DNA of 24,911 nucleotides, from IMG/VR virus record IMGVR_UViG_3300025732_000251, positions 1 through 24,911 of that record; one strand, 5' to 3'. The stretch is from a virus. Below, piece after piece: positions 9,575-17,108 of this stretch. Below the pieces are notes generated by a model, which worked only from the letters and a program-made list of their open reading frames with translations, made no database searches and was not told the origin of the DNA. Both the position numbers and the translations under genes were made by a program. How positions within the stretch are numbered: the stretch's first letter is position 1; each line of letters begins with the position of its first letter.

Positions 9575-11064
9575 TATGATATTCCTATAAGAGTCAGTAA
9601 CTGACTGATGTTTGTTAAACCAGTATTAGATACTCCTCCTCCAGAATAACCTCCTCCTGAAGTAGAACCACCAGAACCTCCTGTCGGAATACCTGAACCT
9701 ATTCCTCCACCACCGCCACCAGATTGACCTCCAAACCCACCAAGGCCACCTAATAAACCACCCATGCCTCCAAATCCTTGACCGCCAAAAGCTCCTAATA
9801 TACCAGATTGTCCTCCCATGTTTCCAAATATATTGCCGTTTCCTCCATCACCAAATATCTGTTCACCATAGGTTTTAATTTTATTATTCAAAGACATATC
9901 TTGTGTATAAAGTTGTGTTGTTTTTTTCATTTTTTGTTGATCAAGAACAGAATTTGGTAATTGCTTTTGTTCAAAATTTCCAATCAATTGTTTTAAATTA
10001 CCACCAAGCATACCTTGCATCATACCCATCATGCTGCCCATACCACCAGCACCACCTCCACCTCCTCCTCCATTTTGTGCAGGGTTTTGGTTTTGATTTC
10101 CTTGACCTCCTCCAGCATTGTTACCTAATGCTATATCAAGAACGTCAGCATCAACTCTAAGACAATGTTTTTCTAACAAGTCATTAAGTATTTTCGCTGT
10201 TAGTAATAGAATAGTATCTAATTGAAAATATGGATCTAGATCTGCAGCCAATGCTGTTTCTGCTAATGAAAAAATTTCTTCGTTAGAATTATTGAAACGA
10301 TATGAACCTGTTTCTTTTCTTGTCCATACTCTTGTGGTTTCATCAGGAGATAACCATTCAACGTATCCTGGATATGGATCTTCTTCTAGAGTATAGTATT
10401 GTTTCATATATAGATTAGGAACAACAGTCACAACTGGATCTGGTACTATATCTCCAAAAATAGTATCATCATATTGAGAAACTGGGATATTTAATGGTCC
10501 ATAGTATAAAGCCAATCTTATCAAATTAGATATTGCGTTTATTACAATATTTTTAAATCTTGTGTTTATTAAATTGATACCATTGCCTTCTAATGCCAGT
10601 AATAATACGGATATTACACGCTCAAATCCATATCTTCTAACCATTATTGCTAGAGCGCCAGTAAAGGCTTCTTCCACAATTACATTTGTTGCAGCATTAC
10701 CAGCTGGGTTTTGATTATCTCCACCACCAGCGCCTGCTCCTCCACCAGAAGCAGCACCAGCATTCATAACGTTTTTCATTTTATTCATCTGCTCATAAAG
10801 CTGAGGAATAACTTGTGCTTTTTTCTGAGGATCAACTTTTTTCAGAATATCTGGTAAATTCTTTTGTTGTGGGTCTGCAGAAGCTGTAGTTGGTTTATCC
10901 GCATTAGGAGCAAATTTATCACGAACATCTGACAGCTTTTTGCCCTTATCTGTATCGACAAATGGAGCATCAGCATATTTGGCTTTTTCTAAATCTGGTT
11001 TTTCTTGCTGTAAAACTGCTTTATTATTAAAAACAGTTTTTTTATCTTCAAAAGCCTTAGTCAT
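9574..11064 (-). CDS. Glycine-rich structural protein inserted in the hub operon, function unknown
   Basis: A 496-residue protein between the two gp5-derived genes. Residues 1-100 are charged and Lys/Asp/Pro-rich. A compact, hydrophobic folded part spans about residues 128-310 (IMVRRYGFERVISVLLLALE, LIRLALYYGPLNIPVSQYDD, EWLSPDETTRVWTRKETGSY). Low-complexity Gly/Asn/Gln and Met-Gly segments lie at about 106-122, 325-360 and 405-480. There is no signal peptide. It overlaps the OB-fold gene by ATGA and the spike gene by TAATG, so it is co-translated with the hub and probably part of the hub or spike complex. I do not recognise a family. No lysozyme or peptidase motif was seen in it. Confidence 0.75.
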   Translation of the reverse strand: MTKAFEDKKTVFNNKAVLQQEKPDLEKAKYADAPFVDTDKGKKLSDVRDKFAPNADKPTTASADPQQKNLPDILKKVDPQKKAQVIPQLYEQMNKMKNVMNAGAASGGGAGAGGGDNQNPAGNAATNVIVEEAFTGALAIMVRRYGFERVISVLLLALEGNGINLINTRFKNIVINAISNLIRLALYYGPLNIPVSQYDDTIFGDIVPDPVVTVVPNLYMKQYYTLEEDPYPGYVEWLSPDETTRVWTRKETGSYRFNNSNEEIFSLAETALAADLDPYFQLDTILLLTAKILNDLLEKHCLRVDADVLDIALGNNAGGGQGNQNQNPAQNGGGGGGGAGGMGSMMGMMQGMLGGNLKQLIGNFEQKQLPNSVLDQQKMKKTTQLYTQDMSLNNKIKTYGEQIFGDGGNGNIFGNMGGQSGILGAFGGQGFGGMGGLLGGLGGFGGQSGGGGGGIGSGIPTGGSGGSTSGGGYSGGGVSNTGLTNISQLLTLIGIS

Positions 11065-11495
11065 TGTGTTTTTCCATCGCTAGCTGGATTATCAGGTCCT
11101 GCTTTTTTAATTTTTCCACCAGAATTTTTTTCAGAATCTTGAGATTCTTTTGCAACACCACCATTACTTTTATCATTACCTTCGGGTTTATCACCACGAG
11201 CAAGAGAACCAAGAATAATAGGATATTGTCTAGCAGTATCCTCTGGTAGAAAACAACATAATACTCTAGATCCGACTTTTAATCCAGATGGTGAAATACC
11301 GACTTTAGCTGTGGCAGCAGAAGTTATGGGGTGCAACACGCTCGCCCATGGCAAATCGTCATCTTTAATTTCTTGTTCGTCATTATGTTGATTATAAATC
11401 CTAACTTTACAACGGCCAGATTTAGTAGGATCTTCTTTAAATTTTCTGACTTCAGCTATACAAAGGCTACTAAAAATATCATCTTCGTGTCTCAT
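11061..11495 (-). CDS. gp5N: gp5 N-terminal OB-fold protein (baseplate hub)
   Basis: A 144-residue protein from ATG 11495, preceded by AAAGG; an in-frame TTG at 11501 overlaps the previous stop and is less likely. It contains the OB-fold pattern of gp5/VgrG proteins: 'GRCKVRIYNQH' (residues 27-37), 'DDDLPWASVLHPITS' (45-59) and 'GLKVGSRVLCCFLPED' then QYPIILGSLARG (73-103). In T4 this domain is the N-terminus of gp5 and binds the gp27 trimer; here it is a stand-alone gene just after the gp27-like gene (2 nt gap). The C-terminal 40 residues are Lys/Ser/Gly/Asp-rich and probably flexible. The lysozyme and beta-helix parts of T4 gp5 are missing from this product. Confidence 0.85.
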   Translation of the reverse strand: MRHEDDIFSSLCIAEVRKFKEDPTKSGRCKVRIYNQHNDEQEIKDDDLPWASVLHPITSAATAKVGISPSGLKVGSRVLCCFLPEDTARQYPIILGSLARGDKPEGNDKSNGGVAKESQDSEKNSGGKIKKAGPDNPASDGKTQ

Positions 11496-11497
11496 GA

Positions 11498-12760
11498 TCA
11501 ACCTTTCTTATCAGAATTTTTCTTAAATGATGCTTTAGCAACTCTTAATACCATTGTGCAATGAGGCGGTTCATTAGCTACTCTGTATTTTGTTCGAATT
11601 GCAACAACCATACATTTACCGTTCCAATGAGCCTCTCCCTGTTCGTTTTCCTGATCTGATTTTCTAGGGATATCTAATTTTATCATACAACCAAGTTTAA
11701 TTTTAGGATTATAATAACATTCTAACTCTGCTGAATTTTGAGCAAGATGAGAAAGAAAATCTGCTCTGTCTACTCTAGCTTTCGAAGTTCCGTGTTTATC
11801 TTTATTATTAGCCTTGTCATGAATATATGGCATCTTAATTGGTTTTTGTTCAATATAAGATGGAGCCTCTTCGTATACAGGTTCCCTATCAGCAAATTTA
11901 AATTTATTTTGATCTTTTTTGTCCGCAGCAATAACTTTATGCGTGGTCAAATCTATAGCATGCTCGCTTGTTTTACTGAGAGCTCTTGGTTCAGTAGTAA
12001 AAGAAGAAGATGGCTTAAACCACATTATTGAATTTTGTCTTTCTTCTTGATTATCACTAGAAAAATTTAAAGTTGTGGATTGTTTTAAGGTTACAACTTC
12101 TTGTTGCTCAAATAATTCTTCAAAGGTCTTGAACACATATTTGTGTTCTCCTTGGTCGTCTCCTTGCTGGAATAAAGCAAAAGTAGATGACTTATATTTG
12201 TCTGAAACATGTTCTGTGTTCATCATTTTAATAACATCAAGAGGATGAGATCTAGGAACAACAATTCTTCGTTTTCCTTTTGTCTCTGATATATCCATTT
12301 GTTTTTTAGTCTTGAAACCTTTTTCAAGAACATGTTTTATGACTTCGCTTGTTTTACCATTAAAACTTTTTTCTATTTGATTCCCTTGAGCGTTTAGTAA
12401 CTCAGGAGAAACACATCTCATATCGTATTGCTTATGTTTACCTGAACCAGTATTATGGATAGACTGATCGTTTAGGTTTACATTTTTCAGCATTTTCATT
12501 TTTAACTTGCATGACCCGCTAACTCCTTTAATATTATCATCAGGAGAAAACTCGATCTCTACGTCTTTATCAAAAGAACCATTAATTTTCTTTTCACCAA
12601 GAGCATCTTTAGGGTCAACAACCCTTACCTCTGCTACCGGACCATATGGATTCAATATATCTTCAAATATGTTAAATCCAGCGACAAAGACTCCATCTTT
12701 GCCACTGACATCCATGTCTCCAATTTTTAAAGTTTTAATACTAATATCGCCAATAGCCAT
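11498..12760 (-). CDS. gp27: Baseplate hub subunit, gp27-like
   Basis: A 420-residue protein starting 'MAIGDISIKTLKIGDMDVSG', with an early pattern 'FNIFEDILNPYGPVAEVRVV' and 'DKDVEIEFSPDD' typical of the first tube-like domain of gp27/VgrG-type hubs. 'HPLDVIKMMNTEHVSD' (about residues 197-212) matches the region linking the tube domains. The C-terminal part holds 'IKLGCMIKLDIPRKSDQ' and 'WNGKCMVVAIRTKYRV', a second barrel. gp27 forms the trimeric ring between the tail tube and gp5. Length is near T4 gp27 (391 aa). It lies between gp53 and the gp5 OB-fold gene with 1-2 nt contacts. Confidence 0.82.
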   Translation of the reverse strand: MAIGDISIKTLKIGDMDVSGKDGVFVAGFNIFEDILNPYGPVAEVRVVDPKDALGEKKINGSFDKDVEIEFSPDDNIKGVSGSCKLKMKMLKNVNLNDQSIHNTGSGKHKQYDMRCVSPELLNAQGNQIEKSFNGKTSEVIKHVLEKGFKTKKQMDISETKGKRRIVVPRSHPLDVIKMMNTEHVSDKYKSSTFALFQQGDDQGEHKYVFKTFEELFEQQEVVTLKQSTTLNFSSDNQEERQNSIMWFKPSSSFTTEPRALSKTSEHAIDLTTHKVIAADKKDQNKFKFADREPVYEEAPSYIEQKPIKMPYIHDKANNKDKHGTSKARVDRADFLSHLAQNSAELECYYNPKIKLGCMIKLDIPRKSDQENEQGEAHWNGKCMVVAIRTKYRVANEPPHCTMVLRVAKASFKKNSDKKG

Positions 12761-13656
12761 TATTCTCTCAATAACTCCTCAAGATTATCTGCAATAATTT
12801 GTTTAAAATTACTATCAAGAACATTCACAGTTTTATTAAATTCGTTTCTTTCTTGTTCATACTCAAAATAAGTTACAGGAGCCCAATACGATATAACTTC
12901 TTCTGCTAAATTGTTAGCCATAGCTTGAACGTCTGTAAAATAAGTATTTACATTACTTTCGTTTCCATACAAATAGCTGGTGTTAGATATCTGTACCGTA
13001 TCACTGGTAAAAAATGCACCAGAAACATGTTGTAAATGAACTTCACTATTAGCAGTATTAGCTGAATCTCTATTAATAGCTAAGACTTGTCCTCTTCCGG
13101 AATTATAATCGTCAAAAATGACAGTGCAAATTTCATCGATTATAAAATTTGTATTACTAACTTTATATTTAACTATCTTATTGGTGTTAGCTTTCCAGTC
13201 AGTTTGTCTTCTTTTGTATGCTTGAACTCTACCACCAGAACCAAAAACAGGTTCCCAATATATTTGCATATTTGGTGTCAGAGCGTTATATCCGCTGACA
13301 TCTAAATTATCAGTATTTTCCCATTTGTTTCTATAATACTTTATTTTTCTATATGCATTGTCTAGAGATTCGTATTTTTTAACCAAAAAATCATTAAATT
13401 CGTTTTCTGACAAATACCATTCATAATAGGGATCCGTGATTTTATTTGTTAGGTAAAAAATCCAACTACGAAATGGATCATTATAGTATCTAGAACTTAA
13501 CTGGTCTGCTCTTTCATTAGTAGTTATCTCGTATGGGTAGTAAACATAAGGATTGCTCACAACCCTATCAAGAGCAGCCACTCTTCTAGTTATATCTACA
13601 ACTTGAGTGTTACTATAAGTTGTTACCGGAAACTTTTCGAAATATTTTTGGGGCAT
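12760..13656 (-). CDS. gp53: Baseplate wedge subunit gp53
   Basis: A 298-residue protein with the gp53 core near the N-terminus: 'ERADQLSSRYYNDPFRSWIF', 'YLTNKITDPYYEWYLSENEF' and 'FLVKKYESLDNAYRKIKYYR' (residues about 49-108). T4 gp53 is 196 aa; the additional sequence here includes a Ser/Asn/Thr-rich beta insertion (about residues 155-235). The C-terminal 'YWAPVTYFEYEQERNEFNKT' returns to a conserved style and 'LEELLRE' ends the protein. gp53 links the inner wedge core to gp25 and the sheath. It shares a 1-nt overlap with the hub gene. Confidence 0.88.
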   Translation of the reverse strand: MPQKYFEKFPVTTYSNTQVVDITRRVAALDRVVSNPYVYYPYEITTNERADQLSSRYYNDPFRSWIFYLTNKITDPYYEWYLSENEFNDFLVKKYESLDNAYRKIKYYRNKWENTDNLDVSGYNALTPNMQIYWEPVFGSGGRVQAYKRRQTDWKANTNKIVKYKVSNTNFIIDEICTVIFDDYNSGRGQVLAINRDSANTANSEVHLQHVSGAFFTSDTVQISNTSYLYGNESNVNTYFTDVQAMANNLAEEVISYWAPVTYFEYEQERNEFNKTVNVLDSNFKQIIADNLEELLRE

Positions 13657-13669
13657 TGATTATTCCAGC

Positions 13670-14419
13670 TTATAAATCGTCGTTTTTAGACCAGAGCTCT
13701 ATCTCTTTTAATTGTAATGTTAGATTAACAATAGTAGGAGCTCCAGATTTAAAAAATGATGGCATACCAGCACCAGTATAATCTACTTGAACAGATATAA
13801 TAGCACATGGTTTGAATTTGAATAGATATTTGTCATTAGCTTCACCAGCATATAACTTGATATTTGCTATTTCAGGATATTCCATAAAAGCGCCAGAGGT
13901 AGTAGGTAAAGCAGCCCTTTTACATTTTTTTATTATTTGATCTAATGAATCTGACTCTCTTTGAGAATTTGGAGCCAAAGACCACTGAAGGGTAAATTCT
14001 TTGAATGCAGGTCTTTTAAACATCATAAACATAAAAGGGTTAATTGTGGATCCAGTAAAAACCGAACTCATTTGATAACCTGAAACTGCAGCTGCACCTA
14101 CTCCGCCAGCAACACGTGCAATATTTCCTGCTATCCCTGGTAAATAATTACTTAAAGTTTGAGCTCCTTGAACTATCTCATTAGTTCCAGAAAACTCTTC
14201 CCATATCATAACTTCATTGTCGTTCAGTTTTCTTGGCATAGGTAATTTTATATTACCACCAAAACTTAGATTAGCAAAACCACTAGCAAAAGAATATCCT
14301 GTATATTTCGCAAAAGATATACTCGTGTAGAATTTTCTATCTCCTGAGATCAAATCTCCAGGAAAAGAATCGTTAGAAAATCCTCTTTGTGGTGGTTGCG
14401 GAAAATTTGGAACGGCCAT
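13670..14419 (-). CDS. gp48: Baseplate tail-tube protein, gp48-like
   Basis: A 249-residue protein whose C-terminal two thirds match the gp48/gp54 tube-like family: 'NPFMFMMFKRPAFKEFTLQW', 'LAPNSQRESDSLDQIIKKCK', 'YLFKFKPCAIISVQVDYTGA' and 'GAPTIVNLTLQLKEIELWSK'. gp48 caps the hub and begins the tail tube. It is shorter than T4 gp48 (364 aa), as in other distant T4-type phages. It is the first gene of the minus-strand baseplate operon, with an AAGGGAAG ribosome site before the ATG at 14419 and a putative late promoter at 14449-14456. Confidence 0.82.
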   Translation of the reverse strand: MAVPNFPQPPQRGFSNDSFPGDLISGDRKFYTSISFAKYTGYSFASGFANLSFGGNIKLPMPRKLNDNEVMIWEEFSGTNEIVQGAQTLSNYLPGIAGNIARVAGGVGAAAVSGYQMSSVFTGSTINPFMFMMFKRPAFKEFTLQWSLAPNSQRESDSLDQIIKKCKRAALPTTSGAFMEYPEIANIKLYAGEANDKYLFKFKPCAIISVQVDYTGAGMPSFFKSGAPTIVNLTLQLKEIELWSKNDDL

Positions 14420-14428
14420 GGCTTCCCT

Positions 14429-14436
14429 TATAAATA
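14429..14436 (+). promoter_or_regulatory. Late promoter TATAAATA for the plus-strand operon
   Basis: Exact TATAAATA on the plus strand in the divergent intergenic gap. The predicted start is near 14442, giving a 27-nt leader before the ATG at 14469. It lies in the only non-coding gap that can serve the gp4-to-tape-measure gene group, which supports it beyond sequence match. Confidence 0.75.
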
Positions 14437-14448
14437 TTGTTTTACATT

Positions 14449-14456
14449 TATTTATT
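14449..14456 (-). promoter_or_regulatory. Putative late promoter (AATAAATA) for the minus-strand baseplate operon
   Basis: AATAAATA read on the minus strand, one base off the T4 consensus but within the NATAAATA form reported for marine T4-type phages. The predicted start near 14443 leaves a 24-nt leader to the gp48-like ATG. It faces the plus-strand promoter, with the two -10 boxes 12 bp apart. Confidence 0.5.
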
Positions 14457-14468
14457 CTAAATAAAAGA

Positions 14469-14903
14469 ATGGCTACAAATAAAGGTTACTTTAAACCTAA
14501 AAATCCGCAGAAATACAAAGGCGATCCAACTAACATAATATACAGAAGTTGGTGGGAATGCCTATATATGATGAAACTAGATTCTGATCCTGAAGTGATT
14601 TGGTGGCAGAGCGAGGAAACGATCATACCATATCGTTCACCGGTAGACCAAAAAATTCACAGATATTTCGTAGACTTTACCGTAAAATATAGTTCAAAAA
14701 CTGAACTGATCGAGATAAAACCTTTTAAACAAACTCAGCCACCAATCATAACTGAGAGTAAAAAGAAATCCCGAAAATACTTAAATGAAGTCTTGACTTG
14801 GGGAGTTAATTCCGCTAAATGGAAAGCTGCTCGAGAATACTGTAAAGATCGAGGATACGTGTTCAAAATCTTAACCGAAAACGAACTAGGACTTAAATTT
14901 TAA
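14469..14903 (+). CDS. gp4: Head completion protein gp4 (PD-(D/E)XK nuclease fold)
   Basis: A 144-residue protein, same size as T4 gp4 (150 aa), also called gp50/gp65. Matching features are 'KYKGDPTNIIYRSWWE' (15-30), 'EVIWWQSEETIIPYRSP' (42-58), 'RYFVDFTVKY' (65-74), 'ELIEIKPFKQTQPP' (79-92) and 'LTWGVNSAKWKAAREYCKDR' (109-128). E50, D69 and E82-x-K84 fit the PD-(D/E)XK nuclease active-site arrangement, as in TnsA-like and Holliday-resolvase-like folds. gp4 acts late in head completion so that the tail can join. Start at ATG 14469 is preferred to an upstream in-frame ATG at 14418 because the latter precedes the late promoter and adds non-homologous residues. No strong ribosome site is visible. 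Confidence 0.92.
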   Translation: MATNKGYFKPKNPQKYKGDPTNIIYRSWWECLYMMKLDSDPEVIWWQSEETIIPYRSPVDQKIHRYFVDFTVKYSSKTELIEIKPFKQTQPPIITESKKKSRKYLNEVLTWGVNSAKWKAAREYCKDRGYVFKILTENELGLKF

Positions 14904-15481
14904 TGGCAACAAATAAATTTGACAGCTTTATTAAAAAAACTGCCAGAGAAATTGCATCTTCTCAGAAAGACTCTATAGATTGGTTCAAAGACTCTGTTGA
15001 AGATATGGGTAAAAAAGAAAAGAGATCAGACCCTAATAAAATTTTTAAAAAATTCTCTGCTCCACAGATAGGATCTATGTTTCTGTTTTTCTATGATGCA
15101 AAGTATAAAGCAATCCTTCCTTTCTATGACATGCATCCTCTAGCGATACCGATAGAAATGTATATCGATGGGTTTCTGGGTATAAATTTACATTATTTAC
15201 CTCCAATGGCTAGAGTTCAATTATTAAAAGCTCTTGATGATACTAAAAATAATGATAAATATAATGAAACAACGAAACTAGCGATATCATACGAATTATT
15301 AAAAAGATATGCTAATCAGTTCAAAGGTCATGAACAGTGTATCAAGAGATATTTGTTTTCTCATGTAAGAAGCTCTTTTCATTTAGTAAACCCAGCAGAT
15401 TGGGAAAAAGCTGTTATGTTACCTCTACAAAGATGGTCTGTGAATCCTAACAAGAGATATGCTGGCTCGCCGCCATACTAG
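14903..15481 (+). CDS. Conserved T4-type assembly protein, possibly gp2-like DNA end protector
   Basis: A 192-residue protein whose ATG overlaps the gp4 stop (TAATG), so the two are coupled. Residues about 56-100 (GSMFLFFYDAKYKAILPFYD, PLAIPIEMY, DGFLGINLHYLPPMARVQLL) form a strongly patterned block that I recall from T4-type phages next to gp4. T4 gene 2, encoding the DNA end protector packaged with the genome, neighbours gene 4, so that is one candidate, but gp2 in T4 is longer (274 aa). The N-terminal 50 residues are Lys-rich and helical; the C-terminal part contains several Trp and Arg. Not assigned with certainty. Confidence 0.7.
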   Translation: MATNKFDSFIKKTAREIASSQKDSIDWFKDSVEDMGKKEKRSDPNKIFKKFSAPQIGSMFLFFYDAKYKAILPFYDMHPLAIPIEMYIDGFLGINLHYLPPMARVQLLKALDDTKNNDKYNETTKLAISYELLKRYANQFKGHEQCIKRYLFSHVRSSFHLVNPADWEKAVMLPLQRWSVNPNKRYAGSPPY

Positions 15482-15489
15482 GAGATAAA

Positions 15490-16206
15490 ATGGCATTAGG
15501 AATTATAGATGTTAAAAGAAGTTCTCAGACTTCTGGATTCAATATTGAAAAATTTAGATCTCAGTTAGCCAATCATGGTTATCTAGATAATAATTCTTTC
15601 GAAGTTTTTGTTCAACCTCCTAGAATTTTACAAAATTCAAGTTTATTGAACCAAGGCACGCCCTCTAATATTTCAGATATTACTAAAAATTTAGCTTTCA
15701 GAATAGATCAGGTAAGAGCTCCTGGTATATCTATAATGAATTCCGATATTAGTAGATATGGTGTTGGACCAACTCAAAAAATACCATATACCGCTGCCTT
15801 TGCTGAAGTAAATATATCAGTATTGGGCGATCATTTCTGTGAATTTTGGCAATTTTGGTATCAATGGACAAGAGCAGTTTTTGAATTCAATTCTTTAAAT
15901 TCTTCTATAGCTCCTTCATACAGCGCAAATTACAAAGAAGATTATTCCTCAATAATAATGATTGTTATATACGACCATTATGGTAATGCCGTTCAAAAAA
16001 TCAATTTATTCCAAGCATTCCCTACAGGGGTCAGGGAAGTTCCATTGTCTTGGGGAGACTCTAATTTAATGAAAATAAATGTATCAATCGCTTTTACAGA
16101 ATATAATATAGAAGGATCTTCTGTAGAAAGAAACGCCCAAACTCAATCTAACGGTTTAGTAAAATCAAGAGAATTAGAAAGTATAAATTTGGGAATAACA
16201 CCTTAA
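15490..16206 (+). CDS. gp54: Tail tube initiator-like protein, gp54-like
   Basis: A 238-residue protein with a good ribosome site (GGAG) 7 nt before the ATG. The pattern 'NLAFRIDQVRAPGISIMNSD' (about residues 67-86), followed by a segment reading GPTQKIPYTAAFAEVNISVL (94-113) and 'FWQFWYQWTRAVFEFNS', is the beta-barrel plus helix arrangement of tail-tube and gp54-type proteins. The C-terminal strand region 'SSIIMIVIYDHYGNAVQKIN' then EVPLSWGDSNLMKINVSIAF corresponds to gp54's tube-interface strands. gp54 sits on gp48 and starts polymerisation of gp19. It could alternatively be another tube-fold baseplate protein; the neighbouring gp26-like and tape measure genes keep it in the tail start module. 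Confidence 0.65.
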   Translation: MALGIIDVKRSSQTSGFNIEKFRSQLANHGYLDNNSFEVFVQPPRILQNSSLLNQGTPSNISDITKNLAFRIDQVRAPGISIMNSDISRYGVGPTQKIPYTAAFAEVNISVLGDHFCEFWQFWYQWTRAVFEFNSLNSSIAPSYSANYKEDYSSIIMIVIYDHYGNAVQKINLFQAFPTGVREVPLSWGDSNLMKINVSIAFTEYNIEGSSVERNAQTQSNGLVKSRELESINLGITP

Positions 16207-16222
16207 TACTATGGAGTAAACT

Positions 16223-16936
16223 ATGTCTGGCTTGCCTAAAATTGACTATCCTATACATAAAATAAAAATACCTTCTCTCAAAAAAGATTATTCATTTAGA
16301 CCCTTTCTTGTTAAAGAAGAAAAAATATTATTGATGGCAAAGGAAAGCGACAACGCTTCTGATATCCTTTCTGCAATCAAACAAATCATTAACAACTGTT
16401 GTCTAGACACAAAACTTGATATTAACAAATTAGCTATTTTTGATCTAGAGTATATCTTTCTTAAACTACGAGCTATCTCTGTAGATAACAATGTCAAAGT
16501 AACATATAAAGACAACGAAGATCAGAAACTATATGATTTTGATATAAATTTACAAAAAATAGAAATAAAATATCCTGATAAAATCAATAACAATATTAAG
16601 ATCACTGATAAGTCTGGTATCGTTATGAAATATCCATCAGCAGCTTTATACGATGATGAAGAGTTTCTCAATCTACAAAAAGATTATATGTTTGAACTTA
16701 TAATTCGTTGCATAGATTCTGTATATTACGAAGATCAAGTATATCAGTGTAAAGACTATAAGAAACAAGAACTAATAGATTTCTTGGAAAGTTTAGACAT
16801 CAAGACTTTTGAGAAAATACAAAATTTTCTAGTAAATGTTCCAAAAATGGAATATGTGATCAAATATAAAAATTCTTTAGGAAACGATAGAGAAATTATA
16901 CTGAGCTCGTTAAATGATTTTTTTACTTGGCGCTGA
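16223..16936 (+). CDS. gp26: Baseplate hub assembly chaperone gp26-like (0-frame product, 237 aa)
   Basis: A 237-residue protein of the T4 baseplate-hub gp26 family (T4 gp26, 208 aa). Supporting segments are 'IKIPSLKKDYSFRPFLVKEE', 'KILLMAKESDNASDILSAIK', 'IFDLEYIFLKLRAISVDN' and a C-terminal 'QELIDFLESLDIKTFEKIQN' then FLVNVPKMEY. Upstream lies GGAG, 6 nt before the ATG. gp26 and gp51 act as assembly helpers in T4 hub formation, analogous to lambda gpG/gpGT before the tape measure. The last codons of this ORF run through a T7 tract (16918-16924), and the 0 frame stops at 16934-16936; a -1 shift there would extend it to 292 residues. Confidence 0.85.
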   Translation: MSGLPKIDYPIHKIKIPSLKKDYSFRPFLVKEEKILLMAKESDNASDILSAIKQIINNCCLDTKLDINKLAIFDLEYIFLKLRAISVDNNVKVTYKDNEDQKLYDFDINLQKIEIKYPDKINNNIKITDKSGIVMKYPSAALYDDEEFLNLQKDYMFELIIRCIDSVYYEDQVYQCKDYKKQELIDFLESLDIKTFEKIQNFLVNVPKMEYVIKYKNSLGNDREIILSSLNDFFTWR

Positions 16937-16987
16937 GTCATAATACATTGGTGAATTATTATTCTTCAATATTTTCACTGGCTCAGC
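16918..16987 (+). promoter_or_regulatory. Programmed -1 ribosomal frameshift cassette
   Basis: A heptamer T TTT TTT (16918-16924) sits exactly in the X XXY YYZ register of the gp26-like frame (codons GAT TTT TTT). After a 7-nt spacer, 16932-16940 pairs with 16979-16987 (GCTGAGTCA with TGGCTCAGC) to give a 9-bp stem with one G-U pair and a 38-nt loop. The -1 frame is closed just upstream (TGA at 16915-16917) and open from 16918 to TAA 17098-17100, so the shift window contains the heptamer and is only about 19 nt wide. Confidence 0.82.
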
Positions 16988-17100
16988 ATCATAAATATTC
17001 GATTAGTGAAGTTGAAAATTTAATACCCTTTGAGAGAGATATCTATGTTCAAATGTTAGTTGATCATCTAAAAGAATTAGAAGAAGCTAAAAACAAGTAA
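16924..17100 (+). CDS. gp51: gp51-like C-terminal extension of the gp26-like chaperone, made by -1 frameshift
   Basis: Fifty-eight codons in the -1 frame, beginning YLALSHNTLVNYYSSIFSLA and continuing QHHKYSISEVENLIPFERDI, YVQMLVDHLKELEEAKNK. It is helical, acidic and charged like the gpT half of lambda gpGT. The style (aromatic NYY, QHHKYS, PFERDIYV) is what I recall of short genes found after gp26 in T4-type phages. A GTG at 16951 (or TTG at 16948) could initiate separately, giving 49-50 residues, but no ribosome site precedes them. Fusion with the first 234 residues of the gp26-like protein gives 292 aa. The tape measure ATG follows 8 nt after the stop. Confidence 0.75.
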   Translation, partial: YLALSHNTLVNYYSSIFSLAQHHKYSISEVENLIPFERDIYVQMLVDHLKELEEAKNK

Positions 17101-17108
17101 GGTAAAAA

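Noticed and set aside
9600-10100. Possible DNA repeats in the Gly-rich gene
   Set aside because: The GGT/GGA-type codon runs encode low-complexity Gly segments; no unit repeats at constant length.
15254-15261. GATAAATA inside the gene after gp4
   Set aside because: Mid-gene with no gene start at a fitting distance.
16990-16997. CATAAATA as a late promoter for the tape measure gene
   Set aside because: Not the exact box, about 112 nt before the start, and located just after the frameshift stem; no support beyond the match.
16951-17100. Independent GTG-started 49-aa gene in place of the frameshift extension
   Set aside because: No ribosome site precedes GTG 16951 or TTG 16948, and the frame is already open back to the slippery heptamer; kept only as an alternative.
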